53,303 nucleotides of DNA from Candidatus Bathyarchaeota archaeon (GCA_003165195.1 PLSP01000097.1:9788-63090), one strand, 5' to 3'. Counted from the first letter of the stretch, positions 18,217 to 26,944 are shown. Translations and numbers: made by a program. Notes: generated from the letters alone by a model not told the origin.

Positions 18217-19493
18217 AAGCAGTGTTGCTTGCAGCTGGCGAAGGCGTGAGGCTGCTGCCTATAACGGCGACGCGTCCAAAGCACTTGATTAAGCTCTGCG
18301 GAAAACCAATTCTACAGTACAGCTTAGAAGCAGTAAAAAACGCTGGGATAACTGAGGTATTAATCGTCGTCAAGTACATGGAAGATAAGATTCGCGAGTA
18401 TTTTGGAGACGGAGCCAAATTTGGGCTTCATATTACCTATGTTAAGCAGAGTCAGTTAGGCGGCACAGGTGATGCGGCTCTAGTAGCTGAACCATACATT
18501 GACGGCGATTTTGTTCTTGTTTACGGCGACCTGCTGTTTAGCGGCGATGCAGTGGAAAAAGCAGTTAAACTATACAAACGTGGGGAAACGGCTGCGGTTA
18601 TGGATGTTGTCCATGTTGATAAACCTGAACATTATGGGATTATTGAGCAAGATAAGCAGGGTCGGGTTAAACGGATAGTTGAGAAGCCAAAGCAAGGTAC
18701 AGCACCTTCTAACTTGGCGAATGCAGGAGTCTACGTTTTTGAGCATGAGGTTTTCGAGAAAATAAAAAGGATAAAGCAATCTGAACGCAAAGAGCTTGAA
18801 TTAACCGACGCTGTTTCAATGCTGGCAAGCGAGGGCAAAACTGTTCTGCCGGCTGAGCTTCCGAAGCCAGATTGGTTTGATGTTGGCAGGCCGTGGGATC
18901 TGCTAGAGGCTAATGTTTGGGCACTTAAACGGTTGGAGCACAGGGTTTTAGGCACTGTTGAGCCAGGTGCGCACCTGTTTGGGCCTGTTACAGTGGCAGA
19001 GACTGCCCGAATACGTTCGGGTGCATACATTGAAGGGCCCGTTTTCATCGATGAAGGAGCAGATGTTGGACCAAACTGTTTCATCCGTGCCGGCACCAGC
19101 CTGGGCAGAAACGTGCGTGTAGGCAATGCCTGTGAAGTAAAAAACAGCGTAATTATGGATGGCACCCATATTGGGCATCTCTCTTATGTTGGGGACAGCG
19201 TATTTGGAGAAAAATGCAATTTGGGTGCAGGAACCGTCACCGCTAATCTGCGCTTTGATGACGGCATAGTTAAAATGATGATAAAAGATCAAGTTGTTAG
19301 CTCGGGCAGACGCAAGCTTGGCGCTATCTTCGGCGATAATGTGAAGACAGGGATTAAGTCGCTGTTTATGCCAGGCGTAAAAGTAGGTGCGAACACATGG
19401 GTCGGAGCAAACCTTATGGTGGAAAAAGACCTGCCAGCTAACGCGGTAGCTTTGCTTAAACAGAACTGCGAAATACATCTAAAGAAAACATAG
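18213..19493 (+). CDS. Bifunctional sugar-1-phosphate nucleotidylyltransferase/acetyltransferase, GlmU-like
   Basis: 426 residues. The N-terminal Rossmann-like nucleotidyltransferase has GEGVRLLPITATRPK (residues 9-23) with the NTP-binding Gly-rich loop, then VYGDLLF with the metal-binding Asp. From about residue 250 a left-handed beta-helix of hexapeptide repeats follows (GAHLFGPVTVAETARIRSG style). The layout matches the archaeal enzyme that acetylates glucosamine-1-phosphate and then makes UDP-GlcNAc (studied in Sulfolobus tokodaii). Coupling to glmM by a four-base overlap supports the pathway. The sugar specificity is inferred. Confidence 0.92.
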   Translation: MKAVLLAAGEGVRLLPITATRPKHLIKLCGKPILQYSLEAVKNAGITEVLIVVKYMEDKIREYFGDGAKFGLHITYVKQSQLGGTGDAALVAEPYIDGDFVLVYGDLLFSGDAVEKAVKLYKRGETAAVMDVVHVDKPEHYGIIEQDKQGRVKRIVEKPKQGTAPSNLANAGVYVFEHEVFEKIKRIKQSERKELELTDAVSMLASEGKTVLPAELPKPDWFDVGRPWDLLEANVWALKRLEHRVLGTVEPGAHLFGPVTVAETARIRSGAYIEGPVFIDEGADVGPNCFIRAGTSLGRNVRVGNACEVKNSVIMDGTHIGHLSYVGDSVFGEKCNLGAGTVTANLRFDDGIVKMMIKDQVVSSGRRKLGAIFGDNVKTGIKSLFMPGVKVGANTWVGANLMVEKDLPANAVALLKQNCEIHLKKT

Positions 19494-19846
19494 ACTTCCA
19501 GCCTGCGGTAAATTTGTTTCTTTGTGGTTTGAGTTGCTTTCTTGTTTTAGCGTCAGGGGCGTTGGCAGGTTGCGTGTTTTAGCGTGTTTCCCCGTGCCGT
19601 AGCGTATCCCTGCGTGTTTCTGCGTGTTTTAGCGTTGAATAGCGTATCTTAGCGTATATTTATGCCTCAGATAGAAGGGGTTAGATGAGCGGTATGGCGT
19701 TAACTTAAGAATCAGGACGAAGTGAATATGACAGAATGTCGCAGGTCCACAAAAAAAACGAGCACGCGATTGTTTTCTGCTGTTCTATTAATATTAAAGA
19801 TAAATACTGGGACTACAATTTCGTATGCTTAAAGGAGAAACAAAAC
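19494..19846. other. Non-coding gap upstream of the Sm-like gene
   Basis: Apart from the decamer array it holds AT-rich segments that could be TATA boxes (TATATTTA about 19655-19662 and AATATTAAAGATAAATA about 19790-19806). The in-frame extension of the next ORF back to 19736 looks non-protein-like (Cys, His and Lys clusters), so I treat it as leader. Confidence 0.5.
19571..19660. repeat. Nine-unit decamer array, (T/A)GCGT core
   Basis: Cutting from 19571 every ten bases gives nine units. Eight start with TGCGT or AGCGT and the third has CCCGT. The tails are mostly GTTTT, GTTTC or ATCTT. GCGT also occurs at 19550 and 19559 just outside the strict register. Units are not identical, so the period is kept while the spacers drift. 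Confidence 0.93.
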
Positions 19847-20269
19847 TTGTCTGTAGCGCAAAGAAAATATTTCACTGAAGTCTCAGCGTTGGCAGATAAA
19901 ACAGTGTCTGTAGTGACCACCACTGGAAAAACATTCAACGGCACCTTAATCGGCATTAACCCTGACACCATGAGTCTCTGCATAGCTGATGCAAGAGACG
20001 AAACAGGCAAAACGCTTCACCGATTAGTCATAAATGGCGCCACCGTCGCTCAAATAGCAAGCGCAGAGAAACCATTCGATCTCAAAGCCTTAGCATCTCG
20101 ACTAGAAAAAGTCTTTCCGACGTTAGTAGAGCTTGACGAAAATAACGGTTTCATAATGGTTATGCGCAAAGTTAAGCTAACCGAAAAGGGCGTTGTTGAC
20201 GGTTCAGGTCCAGCTGCCGACCGAGTGCAAAAAGTATACCAACTGTTCATGAGTGAAGTTAAAGGTTAA
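19847..20269 (+). CDS. Sm-like (SmAP/Lsm) RNA-binding protein with C-terminal domain
   Basis: About 140 residues. The Sm1-like part reads KTVSVVTTTGKTFNGTLIGINPDTMSLCIADA, the strand-turn-strand pattern of Sm folds (G-x-F-x-G-x-L-x-G-x-D/N). An Sm2-like segment HRLVINGATVAQI follows. The C-terminal 70 residues form an extra alpha/beta region as in archaeal SmAP3-type proteins. Sm rings bind U-rich RNA. I choose TTG 19847 because AAGGAG (19832-19837) is nine bases upstream; the longer reading to 19736 lacks such a site. It ends convergent with and overlapping the PAC2 gene. Confidence 0.8.
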   Translation: MSVAQRKYFTEVSALADKTVSVVTTTGKTFNGTLIGINPDTMSLCIADARDETGKTLHRLVINGATVAQIASAEKPFDLKALASRLEKVFPTLVELDENNGFIMVMRKVKLTEKGVVDGSGPAADRVQKVYQLFMSEVKG

Positions 20270-21018
20270 ACAAACCAGCGGAGTTGCTGCTCCTCTTTCT
20301 TCTTTTCTTCTGTAATACTTCTTATAATACCAAATGATTCGAGCACTTTCTTGATTTCCCCGCTGCTTTCTTCCAATTTTGAGAGGTCAACATCAAGTTT
20401 GAGGTATTTGCCTAAGGTAGTTAATGCGTAGCGGGCAGCGTTTATATCGGGGTTCATTCCAGGCGTATCTACAAGAAGTGAGAAACCTTTCATCTCTCGC
20501 ACTCCAGCCAAACCGACGGATAAGCCTGCGATGCCGAAAACATGTCCAACCATTACTTTAGTACCTAAATCTAAAGCTTCTTGCATTGTATCTAAATCGG
20601 TGGCAGTACTGTAGATACCTGGTACAGACTGGGGCTCATCCTTCTTGAAGCCGCCGATGGAAATTACAAATCGGCATCCGAACTCTTTCGCTAAATCAAG
20701 CGCTTTACCGCACAACTCGTATTGCCCAACAGTTGTCAACGCCTGAGTATTGCCAAACCAGATTATAATGTCCCGTCCCCCATCTTGACGTTTGACGTAA
20801 TAAAGTTCGTTTATAGGTGAGAGCGCCCTCCCGTTTTCCGTCGTAACTGCGAAGTCTTGGAATGAGGACGAAAAGATTTGGACGAATAATTTTGCTCTTA
20901 GCTCCTTTATCAAATGCAATGCGGCGATATTAGCTACAAAACCTATTCCGGGCAAGCCTTCGATGAGAATTGGATCGTTTAGTTGAGGTCTTTCGCTGAT
21001 ATCTATTGAGCAAACCAT
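20266..21018 (-). CDS. PAC2-family protein (archaeal proteasome-assembly chaperone homologue)
   Basis: 250 residues with the PAC2 pattern: ILIEGLPGIGFVANIAALHLI near 18-38, SIGGF near 122-126 and a GLLVDTPGMNPD-like segment. By family knowledge, archaeal PbaA/PbaB relatives bind proteasome alpha rings. The C-terminus ends RWFV, close to the HbYX (hydrophobic-aromatic-any) tail that docks into alpha-ring pockets. An ATP-grasp link is sometimes seen for related proteins, but no such domain is here. The end overlaps the Sm-like gene by four bases. Confidence 0.87.
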   Translation of the reverse strand: MVCSIDISERPQLNDPILIEGLPGIGFVANIAALHLIKELRAKLFVQIFSSSFQDFAVTTENGRALSPINELYYVKRQDGGRDIIIWFGNTQALTTVGQYELCGKALDLAKEFGCRFVISIGGFKKDEPQSVPGIYSTATDLDTMQEALDLGTKVMVGHVFGIAGLSVGLAGVREMKGFSLLVDTPGMNPDINAARYALTTLGKYLKLDVDLSKLEESSGEIKKVLESFGIIRSITEEKKKEEQQLRWFV

Positions 21019-21348
21019 TTGTGTACATCTCTCTCGGTAATAGACAAATTATATCATATAAGCCTGCCTAATACAAAATTCGTTCAAGCTCACCCAAAAG
21101 TTAAGCAAGTAGTTAAGGACGGGAAGGGAAATTTTTCCGTTCAGCCAAGAAAACAGTCTTTTGAGTGAACACCAGGGGCAGATCACTCCAACTCCGGCAA
21201 ATGTTAGCAGATGCATACGAAAAACGGGCCTTGCATAATCAGGTCAAAACTGCCAGAAGCTGAAAAAAGCAGGTCCATAAATCTTTTAGATTAGCCATCA
21301 CCCCCTTGGTCACAGCCATAGCGAACTAATGTTTTTTATAACTGGGAA
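21019..21348. other. Gap between PAC2 and TGT genes
   Basis: The divergent promoter region is AT-rich near 21050 (TTATATCATATAAG) on the PAC2 side and has TTTTTTATAAC at 21331-21341 on the TGT side. Between them a GTG ORF of 32 residues (21165-21263, containing QLRQMLADAYEKRAL) is the only protein-like stretch; it has no clear ribosome binding site. A small hairpin (GGAAATTTTTCC) sits near 21127-21138. Confidence 0.35.
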
Positions 21349-21360
21349 TTGTTTGTTGTT

Positions 21361-22998
21361 GTGGCTTTCAAATTGAGTTTCGAAATAAAAGAAAAAGACC
21401 TTCTCGGTAGAATTGGCAAACTTAAAACCAAAAGCTGCACAGTGGAAACCCCACTGCTTTATCCCGTAATAAACCCTAGCATACAACTTGTTCCAGCCAG
21501 AAAGCTAAAAGAGACTTTTGGTTTTCAAGCGGTCATAACTAACGCTTACATACTCAGAAAAAACTTTGGTGATAAACCAATAACTGAAGGCTTGCACAAG
21601 TTTTTAGGCTTTGATGGAGCAGTAATGACTGATTCAGGAGCGTACCAAATCCTCGTTTACGGCGGGGTCGAGTTTACGCAGCCAGAAATCATTGCTTACC
21701 AGGAAGGCATCGGCAGCGACATAGCTACTATGCTTGATATTCCAACCGGGTGGAAAGTCACAAAAGAGCAGGCACAAGAAACTGTGGCGGAAACCTTGCG
21801 GCGTGCTAAAGCTTTTTTTGAAATTAAAAAGCGGGATGATATTTTATGGGTTGGTCCAGTTCAGGGTGGGAAACACCTTGACCTGGTTGCTAGCTCGGCA
21901 GTGGAAATGGGAAAGCTGCCTTTTCAAATTTATGCGTTAGGCAGCCCAACTGAAGTTATGGAGAGCTACCGTTATGACGTCTTAGCAGAGATGATTCTGA
22001 CGGTAAAAAAGGGGTTGCCACCTGAACGCCCCCTTCATTTGTTTGGCGCTGGACACCCAGCAATGTTTTCCTTGGCGGTGGCGTTAGGTTGCGACCTCTT
22101 CGATTCAGCCGCCTACGCATTATATGCCCGTGAAAACCGTTACATGACTGAAGACGGCACATCGCGGTTGCAAGAACTAGATTATTTCCCCTGCTGCTGC
22201 CCCCACTGCTCAACCGAGACGCCCCGAGGACTTGAAGCTAAACCAAAAAAGATACAAGAACTATTTCTTGCAGAACACAACCTTTACGTTTGCCAAGCAG
22301 AACTCAAACGAATCAAACAGGCAATTCGCGAAGGCAGACTTTGGGAGCACACAGAAATGCGCGTCCACAACCACCCAGCATTGCTGTCAGCCCTCAAAAA
22401 ACTACGAAGCCACGGCGACCTGCTTGAACAGTTCAGTCCGTCTGTAAAGCCAAGCGGATTCTTTTATTTCGATTCAGTGGGACTAATTCGTCCAGAAATC
22501 ACGCGGTACCGCAAACGACTGAGCGAACGTTACAGTCCACCCACCGATGCAAAAGTACTGTTTCTGGTCCCGCAAACTCGTAACAAACCATTTCACAAAG
22601 CGCCAGAATTCAAAAAGATAAGACAGCTCTTGAGAAGCTTAGGCGAAACACTCGCCTCAAAGGTCCATGTTTGCGTTTATTGTGCCCCATTCGGCTTGGT
22701 TCCATTGGAGCTCGATGAAGTTTACCCGCTTAGCCAACACGAAACCGCTGTTCCACCTGACTTAGAAACCATAAATTATGTTGCAAACCACAGCGCTGAA
22801 TACATTACAGCTAGAGGATATAGTTGCGTTGTTTTGCTAAATGACCCTAAACTCTGGGCAGACATCGTAAAAGCTGCATGCGAGTCCGCATGCAAAACGA
22901 AAAACATACAGTTTGAAAGTGTGGATGCAAATGCTGCTACAACCAAAGAAATTTTAGAGCGTTTAGAGAATATTCTACGGAAAAATCTGAGCGAATAA
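21361..22998 (+). CDS. tgtA: Archaeal tRNA-guanine transglycosylase (archaeosine pathway)
   Basis: Inserts preQ0 in place of guanine-15 of archaeal tRNA. Numbering from GTG 21361, the active-site loop MTDSGAYQ has Asp91, and the nucleophile is in LFDSAAYAL with Asp248. The zinc site C-x-C-x2-C (278-283) lies in FPCCCPHC. The C-terminal 250 residues form the archaeal extension domain; no PUA domain is obvious, so one may be encoded separately. GTG 21361 is chosen because the TATA-like TTTTTTATAAC is about 25 bases upstream, giving a nearly leaderless mRNA; TTG 21349 would add four residues. Confidence 0.94.
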   Translation: MAFKLSFEIKEKDLLGRIGKLKTKSCTVETPLLYPVINPSIQLVPARKLKETFGFQAVITNAYILRKNFGDKPITEGLHKFLGFDGAVMTDSGAYQILVYGGVEFTQPEIIAYQEGIGSDIATMLDIPTGWKVTKEQAQETVAETLRRAKAFFEIKKRDDILWVGPVQGGKHLDLVASSAVEMGKLPFQIYALGSPTEVMESYRYDVLAEMILTVKKGLPPERPLHLFGAGHPAMFSLAVALGCDLFDSAAYALYARENRYMTEDGTSRLQELDYFPCCCPHCSTETPRGLEAKPKKIQELFLAEHNLYVCQAELKRIKQAIREGRLWEHTEMRVHNHPALLSALKKLRSHGDLLEQFSPSVKPSGFFYFDSVGLIRPEITRYRKRLSERYSPPTDAKVLFLVPQTRNKPFHKAPEFKKIRQLLRSLGETLASKVHVCVYCAPFGLVPLELDEVYPLSQHETAVPPDLETINYVANHSAEYITARGYSCVVLLNDPKLWADIVKAACESACKTKNIQFESVDANAATTKEILERLENILRKNLSE

Positions 22999-23060
22999 CA
23001 TTGGTTCACGCCGACTTACACGTCTTAAAGGATAGCTTAACTCGAATAATGCCGAATTTA

Positions 23061-23086
23061 TCAATCATACACATTTATATGATTGA
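23061..23086. promoter_or_regulatory. Inverted repeat operator upstream of the wHTH gene
   Basis: Perfect 9-bp arms, TCAATCATA and TATGATTGA, with an 8-bp AT-rich spacer, lie 62-87 bases before the ATG at 23148 and overlap a TATA-like TTTATATG. Probably bound by the gene's own product or another dimeric regulator. Confidence 0.6.
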
Positions 23087-23106
23087 ACTTAAATTAAGTC
23101 CATATG

Positions 23107-23130
23107 TGCGGTTAGTAAAAACTAAACGCA
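23107..23130. promoter_or_regulatory. Second inverted repeat in the wHTH leader
   Basis: TGCGGTTAGT and ACTAAACGCA form 10-bp arms (one mismatch) around AAAA, ending 17 bases before the start codon. This could be a second operator or an RNA hairpin in the leader. Confidence 0.5.
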
Positions 23131-23147
23131 TAGTGAGATGAAAAAAC

Positions 23148-23408
23148 ATGAACAAAAAAGTCCTTCACGAACCAAACCTAAGTTCACTTTTAATGATCGA
23201 GAAGGCCATCATAGAATGCACCGACCACTGCACTCGGACACAACTCTGGAAGAGCTTGCCAAAAGGAATGCAATACCAAACATTCAAACGCGCAATGGAT
23301 TATCTGGAAGCTTCTGGAAAAATCGCTTCAAATTCAGGTCGCATCATTTACACTGGCGTTAACAACGACAAGTTAGCTGCAATGATCAAAACAAGCGTCA
23401 AAGCTTAA
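23148..23408 (+). CDS. Small winged helix-turn-helix DNA-binding protein
   Basis: 86 residues: MIEKAIIECTDHCTRTQLWKSL then MQYQTFKRAMDYLEASGKI and a beta wing with GRIIYTG. This is the common archaeal wHTH plan in which a recognition helix is followed by a Gly-ending turn. It is likely a local transcription regulator. Two inverted repeats directly upstream suggest autoregulation. It ends overlapping the convergent RelE-like gene by four bases. Confidence 0.8.
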   Translation: MNKKVLHEPNLSSLLMIEKAIIECTDHCTRTQLWKSLPKGMQYQTFKRAMDYLEASGKIASNSGRIIYTGVNNDKLAAMIKTSVKA

Positions 23409-23761
23409 GTTGTTTTGTAGCCGAAGCGTAAATCGTATTCTGCATGGGTCATTATGTCAAATATGTAAACGCACCCATTCACTACTGTATAACAAGAACG
23501 ATGACCTTCCGGGTGGTCGTAACGATATAAGTTATTAACTCCGTATTTTTCCTGATAAAAGGCAGGAACTAAAGTTTTTCCAATAAGGTCTCCTGCAAAC
23601 ATGTGCTCTTTGAGGACAGTTTTCATGTCGGCCAACCATTTGTGGAACTTATGATCGTCATCCAATGTTTTTAACAGTGAATCGAGCTCAATTACGAAAA
23701 AGACGTCTTTGGCGGGCATCCTGCGTTTAGGCATGTCTTTTAGAACAATACACACAAGCAC
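23405..23761 (-). CDS. RelE/ParE-superfamily-like toxin-type protein
   Basis: 118 residues. The C-terminal half reads like the RelE fold: LYRYDHPEGHRSCYTVVNGCVYIFDIMTHAEYDLRFGY, a strand-turn-strand pattern with the late His/Tyr found in related proteins. The N-terminal helix pair (KFHKWLADMKTVLKEHMFAGD) fits too. No antitoxin precedes it on the same strand; the wHTH gene is convergent. It may be an orphan member or a domesticated protein. The family call rests on pattern only. Confidence 0.55.
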   Translation of the reverse strand: MLVCIVLKDMPKRRMPAKDVFFVIELDSLLKTLDDDHKFHKWLADMKTVLKEHMFAGDLIGKTLVPAFYQEKYGVNNLYRYDHPEGHRSCYTVVNGCVYIFDIMTHAEYDLRFGYKTT

Positions 23762-23813
23762 TTAAGAATTATTATCGGTTGTTTGAGACGCCTGACTATA
23801 CAAATGAAAATGA

Positions 23814-24512
23814 TTGCTAAAAAAGTTAATCTGCAACCATAGCATAAAACATTTTGAAGTAGTTCAAAAGACTGCTAAGAATAGTGATGGAGATATAGTT
23901 ATAGAACCTCTGTACGCCGACTTACATATCCATACAGTATATTCTTCTGACTCTCTAATTCAACCCAAAACATTGGTTGATATGCTTGCTGCCCATAGCT
24001 ACATCAAAGTTGCGGCTGTAACAGACCATGACAGCGTACGCGGTTGCAGAGCAACAGTCGAATTGGCTTCCGCTTACCCGGACGTTTTAATTATTCCAGG
24101 AGTCGAAATCACTACAACATTAGGAGACATAGTGGTTTTAGGCACCACTGAGTTACCGCCCAAGCCTTGGACACCTGAAGCCGTTGTGGACTTCTCAAAA
24201 AGTGTGGGTGCAGTTTCGGTTGTGGCTCACCCATTTCGCCTGTATGGTATGGGAGAAGCCGCAGGGAAATACAATGTGGATGCAATAGAGGTGCTCAACG
24301 GCGGGTCTTCCGCAGCTGCGAATAATGAAGCTAAGAAGTTCGCAAAAAGTTTAAGTTTACCCGGTACAGCAGGCAGCGACGCGCACCAAGTTTCGGAGCT
24401 GTTTAGTGTTTTCAACAAAATCGATGCTGATTTGAACGTTGGGTCAGTTTTGAAGGCAATTAAGAAGGGTTTTGTATTGGCTCAGGTGGCAACGGGGTCA
24501 ATACATATTTAA
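23814..24512 (+). CDS. PHP-domain phosphoesterase
   Basis: Metal-dependent phosphoesterase of the PHP family, 232 residues. The metal ligands are visible: ADLHIHT at 35-41, VTDHDS at 69-74, PGVEITT near 96-102, AHPFR near 138-142 and GSDAH near 187-191. The substrate is unknown; relatives act on nucleotides or sugar phosphates. TTG 23814 is the only standard start before the domain, because a stop lies directly upstream. The first 30 residues look unlike the family, so the true start may be a non-standard codon closer to the domain. Confidence 0.87.
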   Translation: MLKKLICNHSIKHFEVVQKTAKNSDGDIVIEPLYADLHIHTVYSSDSLIQPKTLVDMLAAHSYIKVAAVTDHDSVRGCRATVELASAYPDVLIIPGVEITTTLGDIVVLGTTELPPKPWTPEAVVDFSKSVGAVSVVAHPFRLYGMGEAAGKYNVDAIEVLNGGSSAAANNEAKKFAKSLSLPGTAGSDAHQVSELFSVFNKIDADLNVGSVLKAIKKGFVLAQVATGSIHI

Positions 24513-24567
24513 AACAGAAGAAAATCATTTTAAAACGTTAACAAGTTTACATTAAGGATTGGTCTGA

Positions 24568-25824
24568 TTGCGAGTTGGATTTTTAGGTGGAGCAAGAGAA
24601 GTTGGCAGAATGGCCATAAGTGTAAAATCACAAAAAAGCCAAGTCATAATAGATTACGGGGTTATGCTTGATCGTGAGCCTGGTTTTCCAATGCATGTTC
24701 CACCCAAAGATGTGGACGGACTAGTACTGACCCACAGCCACCTTGACCATTCAGGCGCGCTACCTATCTTTTACATCAACGACAAAAAGCCCTTGTACAC
24801 TAACAAACTAAATTTGGAGTTAACTCAGGTTCTCATTTCTGATTTTATCCATTTGTCAGGTTACTATTTGCCTTTTGAATATCTAGAACTCAACACATTG
24901 ATGAGAAGCAATAATCATTTGGATTTTGGTCAGGAAGGAGCAATCGGCGACATGAAAGTTAAATTGTTTGACGCTGGACATACCCCTGGAAGCGCTCAGG
25001 TGCTCATTGAAGCAGACGGAAAAAAAATCCTCTACACCGGTGACTACAACATGGAGGACAGCAGGCTTTTGACGGGTGCATCGATGGATTACGGAGATTT
25101 AGACGCCGTTGTAACGGAAAGCACCTATGCCAACGAAGACCACACTCCACGCCCAGAACTTGAGAAAAACTTTGTAGAAGCAGCCACAGAGGTGGTTGAG
25201 CTTGGCGGAACTGTTCTGATACCAGCATTCGGCGTAGGCCGAGCCCAAGAAATAGCCTGCACACTTGCAGCTAACCATTTCGAGTACCCAGTGGTTTTGG
25301 ATGGCATGGCAAGGGAAGCTAGCAGGATAATAATGAATTATAAAGAGTTCCTCCGTGACCCGAAACTGTTCATGAATGCAATGCACTCATTAGACTGGGT
25401 TGACGGCTGGCGAGACAGACGGAGAGCTTCAAGAGATCCCGGGGTGATAATTTCGCCTGCTGGAATGCTAAAAGGCGGTCCTTCACAATTCTACGTTTCA
25501 AAAATCGGCAAAAAAGCGAATAACGCGATTTTCCTGGTGAGTTATCAGATTCCAGGTACACCTGGCAAACAATTGCTTGAAAAAGGGGTCACAACAATTG
25601 ACGGTAAAATCCGCAAAGTTAAGGCTCAGTACAGGCACTTTGATTTCTCTTCACACTGTGGAGCAAGCCAGCTAAAAGAAGGATTGCGCCGACTCGGCGG
25701 CAAACCAAAAGTTTTCGCCGTTCACGGGGCGGAAGGCAACTGTGAATTGTTTGCTAACTGGGCGAAAACTGAGTTGGGCCTGGATGCTGTAGCACCGCGC
25801 ACTGGAGAAACCTTTGAAATTTAG
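24568..25824 (+). CDS. Beta-CASP metallo-beta-lactamase ribonuclease (aCPSF2/RNase J-like)
   Basis: 418 residues. MBL motif 2 is THSHLDHSG (55-63), followed by DAGHTPGSAQ and TGDYN (motifs 3 and 4). The beta-CASP part has TESTY, IPAFGVGRAQE, SPAGMLKGGPS, SSHCG and AVHGAEG (motifs A to C). By family knowledge this is a zinc-dependent RNA endo/exonuclease for RNA maturation and decay. No N-terminal KH domains are present, which separates it from aCPSF1. The start is TTG 24568 with AAGGA about ten bases upstream. Confidence 0.93.
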   Translation: MRVGFLGGAREVGRMAISVKSQKSQVIIDYGVMLDREPGFPMHVPPKDVDGLVLTHSHLDHSGALPIFYINDKKPLYTNKLNLELTQVLISDFIHLSGYYLPFEYLELNTLMRSNNHLDFGQEGAIGDMKVKLFDAGHTPGSAQVLIEADGKKILYTGDYNMEDSRLLTGASMDYGDLDAVVTESTYANEDHTPRPELEKNFVEAATEVVELGGTVLIPAFGVGRAQEIACTLAANHFEYPVVLDGMAREASRIIMNYKEFLRDPKLFMNAMHSLDWVDGWRDRRRASRDPGVIISPAGMLKGGPSQFYVSKIGKKANNAIFLVSYQIPGTPGKQLLEKGVTTIDGKIRKVKAQYRHFDFSSHCGASQLKEGLRRLGGKPKVFAVHGAEGNCELFANWAKTELGLDAVAPRTGETFEI

Positions 25825-26026
25825 GCTTTCTTTATGGAAATCAACATTTTACCTGCGGTCTACTAATTAGGACGCTCTTTTTCGCTTGGGCGTCACCGCC
25901 CAAAGGCCACTGTATCATGCATTTTTAGCAACTCGATTTTTGACGCCGATAGAAAACAAAGCTTTTTCTGTGGGTAATGTTACTTGCAAAGGGCATTAGC
26001 CTTCACTAAATTAGGGTAGTACCACT

Positions 26027-26944
26027 ATGACTCAGCAAGAACAGACTCAACCGCAAAAGCCGCAAACGGAAGACAAGTTTAGATTCCAAATCGTTTATTT
26101 GCTTCCGATACTGGCAAGCATCATATTTGGCTTAGGCTGCGCATACTTGCTCATTGGACCGCAGGCACCCTATGTCCCCGCTGCGACAGCTATCCCTCAA
26201 AACACACCTGGAGCGCCCCTTTGGAACGCACTTTACTTTGTGATTCTACTCGCTGCAAGCGCTACCGTATTCTATATCCTACTTAAACGGCGAAGCAAAA
26301 AAATCATCAAAGCCCTAATAATTCTCGCCATGACGCTGGCAGCGCTGCTGATGTCTTTTCTCTACCTTGACGCGATATTGAATTACTATCCAGCCTTAGG
26401 CATCCTGCTGATACCCTTATCAATAGTTGTTACCGTTCTTTTTGACCTCGCTATCTTCCGCTTCGGTAGCATTCCCCGCAACGCAGCAGTCGTCTTGATC
26501 GGCGGCGCATTAGGAGTCTTCTTCGGCAACTCCATACTTACATTCGGCGGCATATACAGCGTTGTCTTGATTCTGGTGTTTTTGGCCGTCTACGACGTTT
26601 TCGCTGTTTACCGTGGACCAGTGGGAAAGATCGCTGAATCCTCAGCTGGCCTCGACAGCCTGCAAGGCTTGAGCTTCTCATTCAAAGACATCCAAATGGG
26701 CCTAGGCGACCTCGTCTTCTACAGTATGTTAACGGGGGCAATCTTCTTCAACTTCATAAATGCCTTCGCCTTCCCACTAGGCCTCTTGCCTTTTATCGTT
26801 TCAGTAATCGGCATAATGGCAGGCTCCATCATCACGTTTTTCATGCTTGAGAAAAGAGGCATCTTCCCAGGTTTACCGTTCCCCATCATGCTGGGCTTAG
26901 CATTTGGATTAATCACAGGCTTCATAATCCTACCGCTACTTTAA
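26027..26944 (+). CDS. Presenilin/signal-peptide-peptidase-like aspartyl protease (A22 family)
   Basis: 305 residues with about nine hydrophobic helices after a 20-residue polar tail. The catalytic pair is visible: VYDVF with Asp190 and GLGD with Asp228 (residues 225-228). The third conserved element appears as PGLPFPI at 281-287, where eukaryotic and many archaeal members have PALP. Intramembrane proteolysis of membrane or leftover signal peptides is the expected role. It is a single gene with no operon partner. The Ala-to-Gly change in the PAL motif is unusual but the rest is intact. Confidence 0.9.
   Translation: MTQQEQTQPQKPQTEDKFRFQIVYLLPILASIIFGLGCAYLLIGPQAPYVPAATAIPQNTPGAPLWNALYFVILLAASATVFYILLKRRSKKIIKALIILAMTLAALLMSFLYLDAILNYYPALGILLIPLSIVVTVLFDLAIFRFGSIPRNAAVVLIGGALGVFFGNSILTFGGIYSVVLILVFLAVYDVFAVYRGPVGKIAESSAGLDSLQGLSFSFKDIQMGLGDLVFYSMLTGAIFFNFINAFAFPLGLLPFIVSVIGIMAGSIITFFMLEKRGIFPGLPFPIMLGLAFGLITGFIILPLL

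Noticed and set aside
19571-19660. CRISPR array
   Set aside because: Units of 10 bp are far too short, there are no spacers, and no cas genes lie near.
23148-23761. wHTH and RelE-like genes as a toxin-antitoxin operon
   Set aside because: The genes are convergent, so they do not form an operon.
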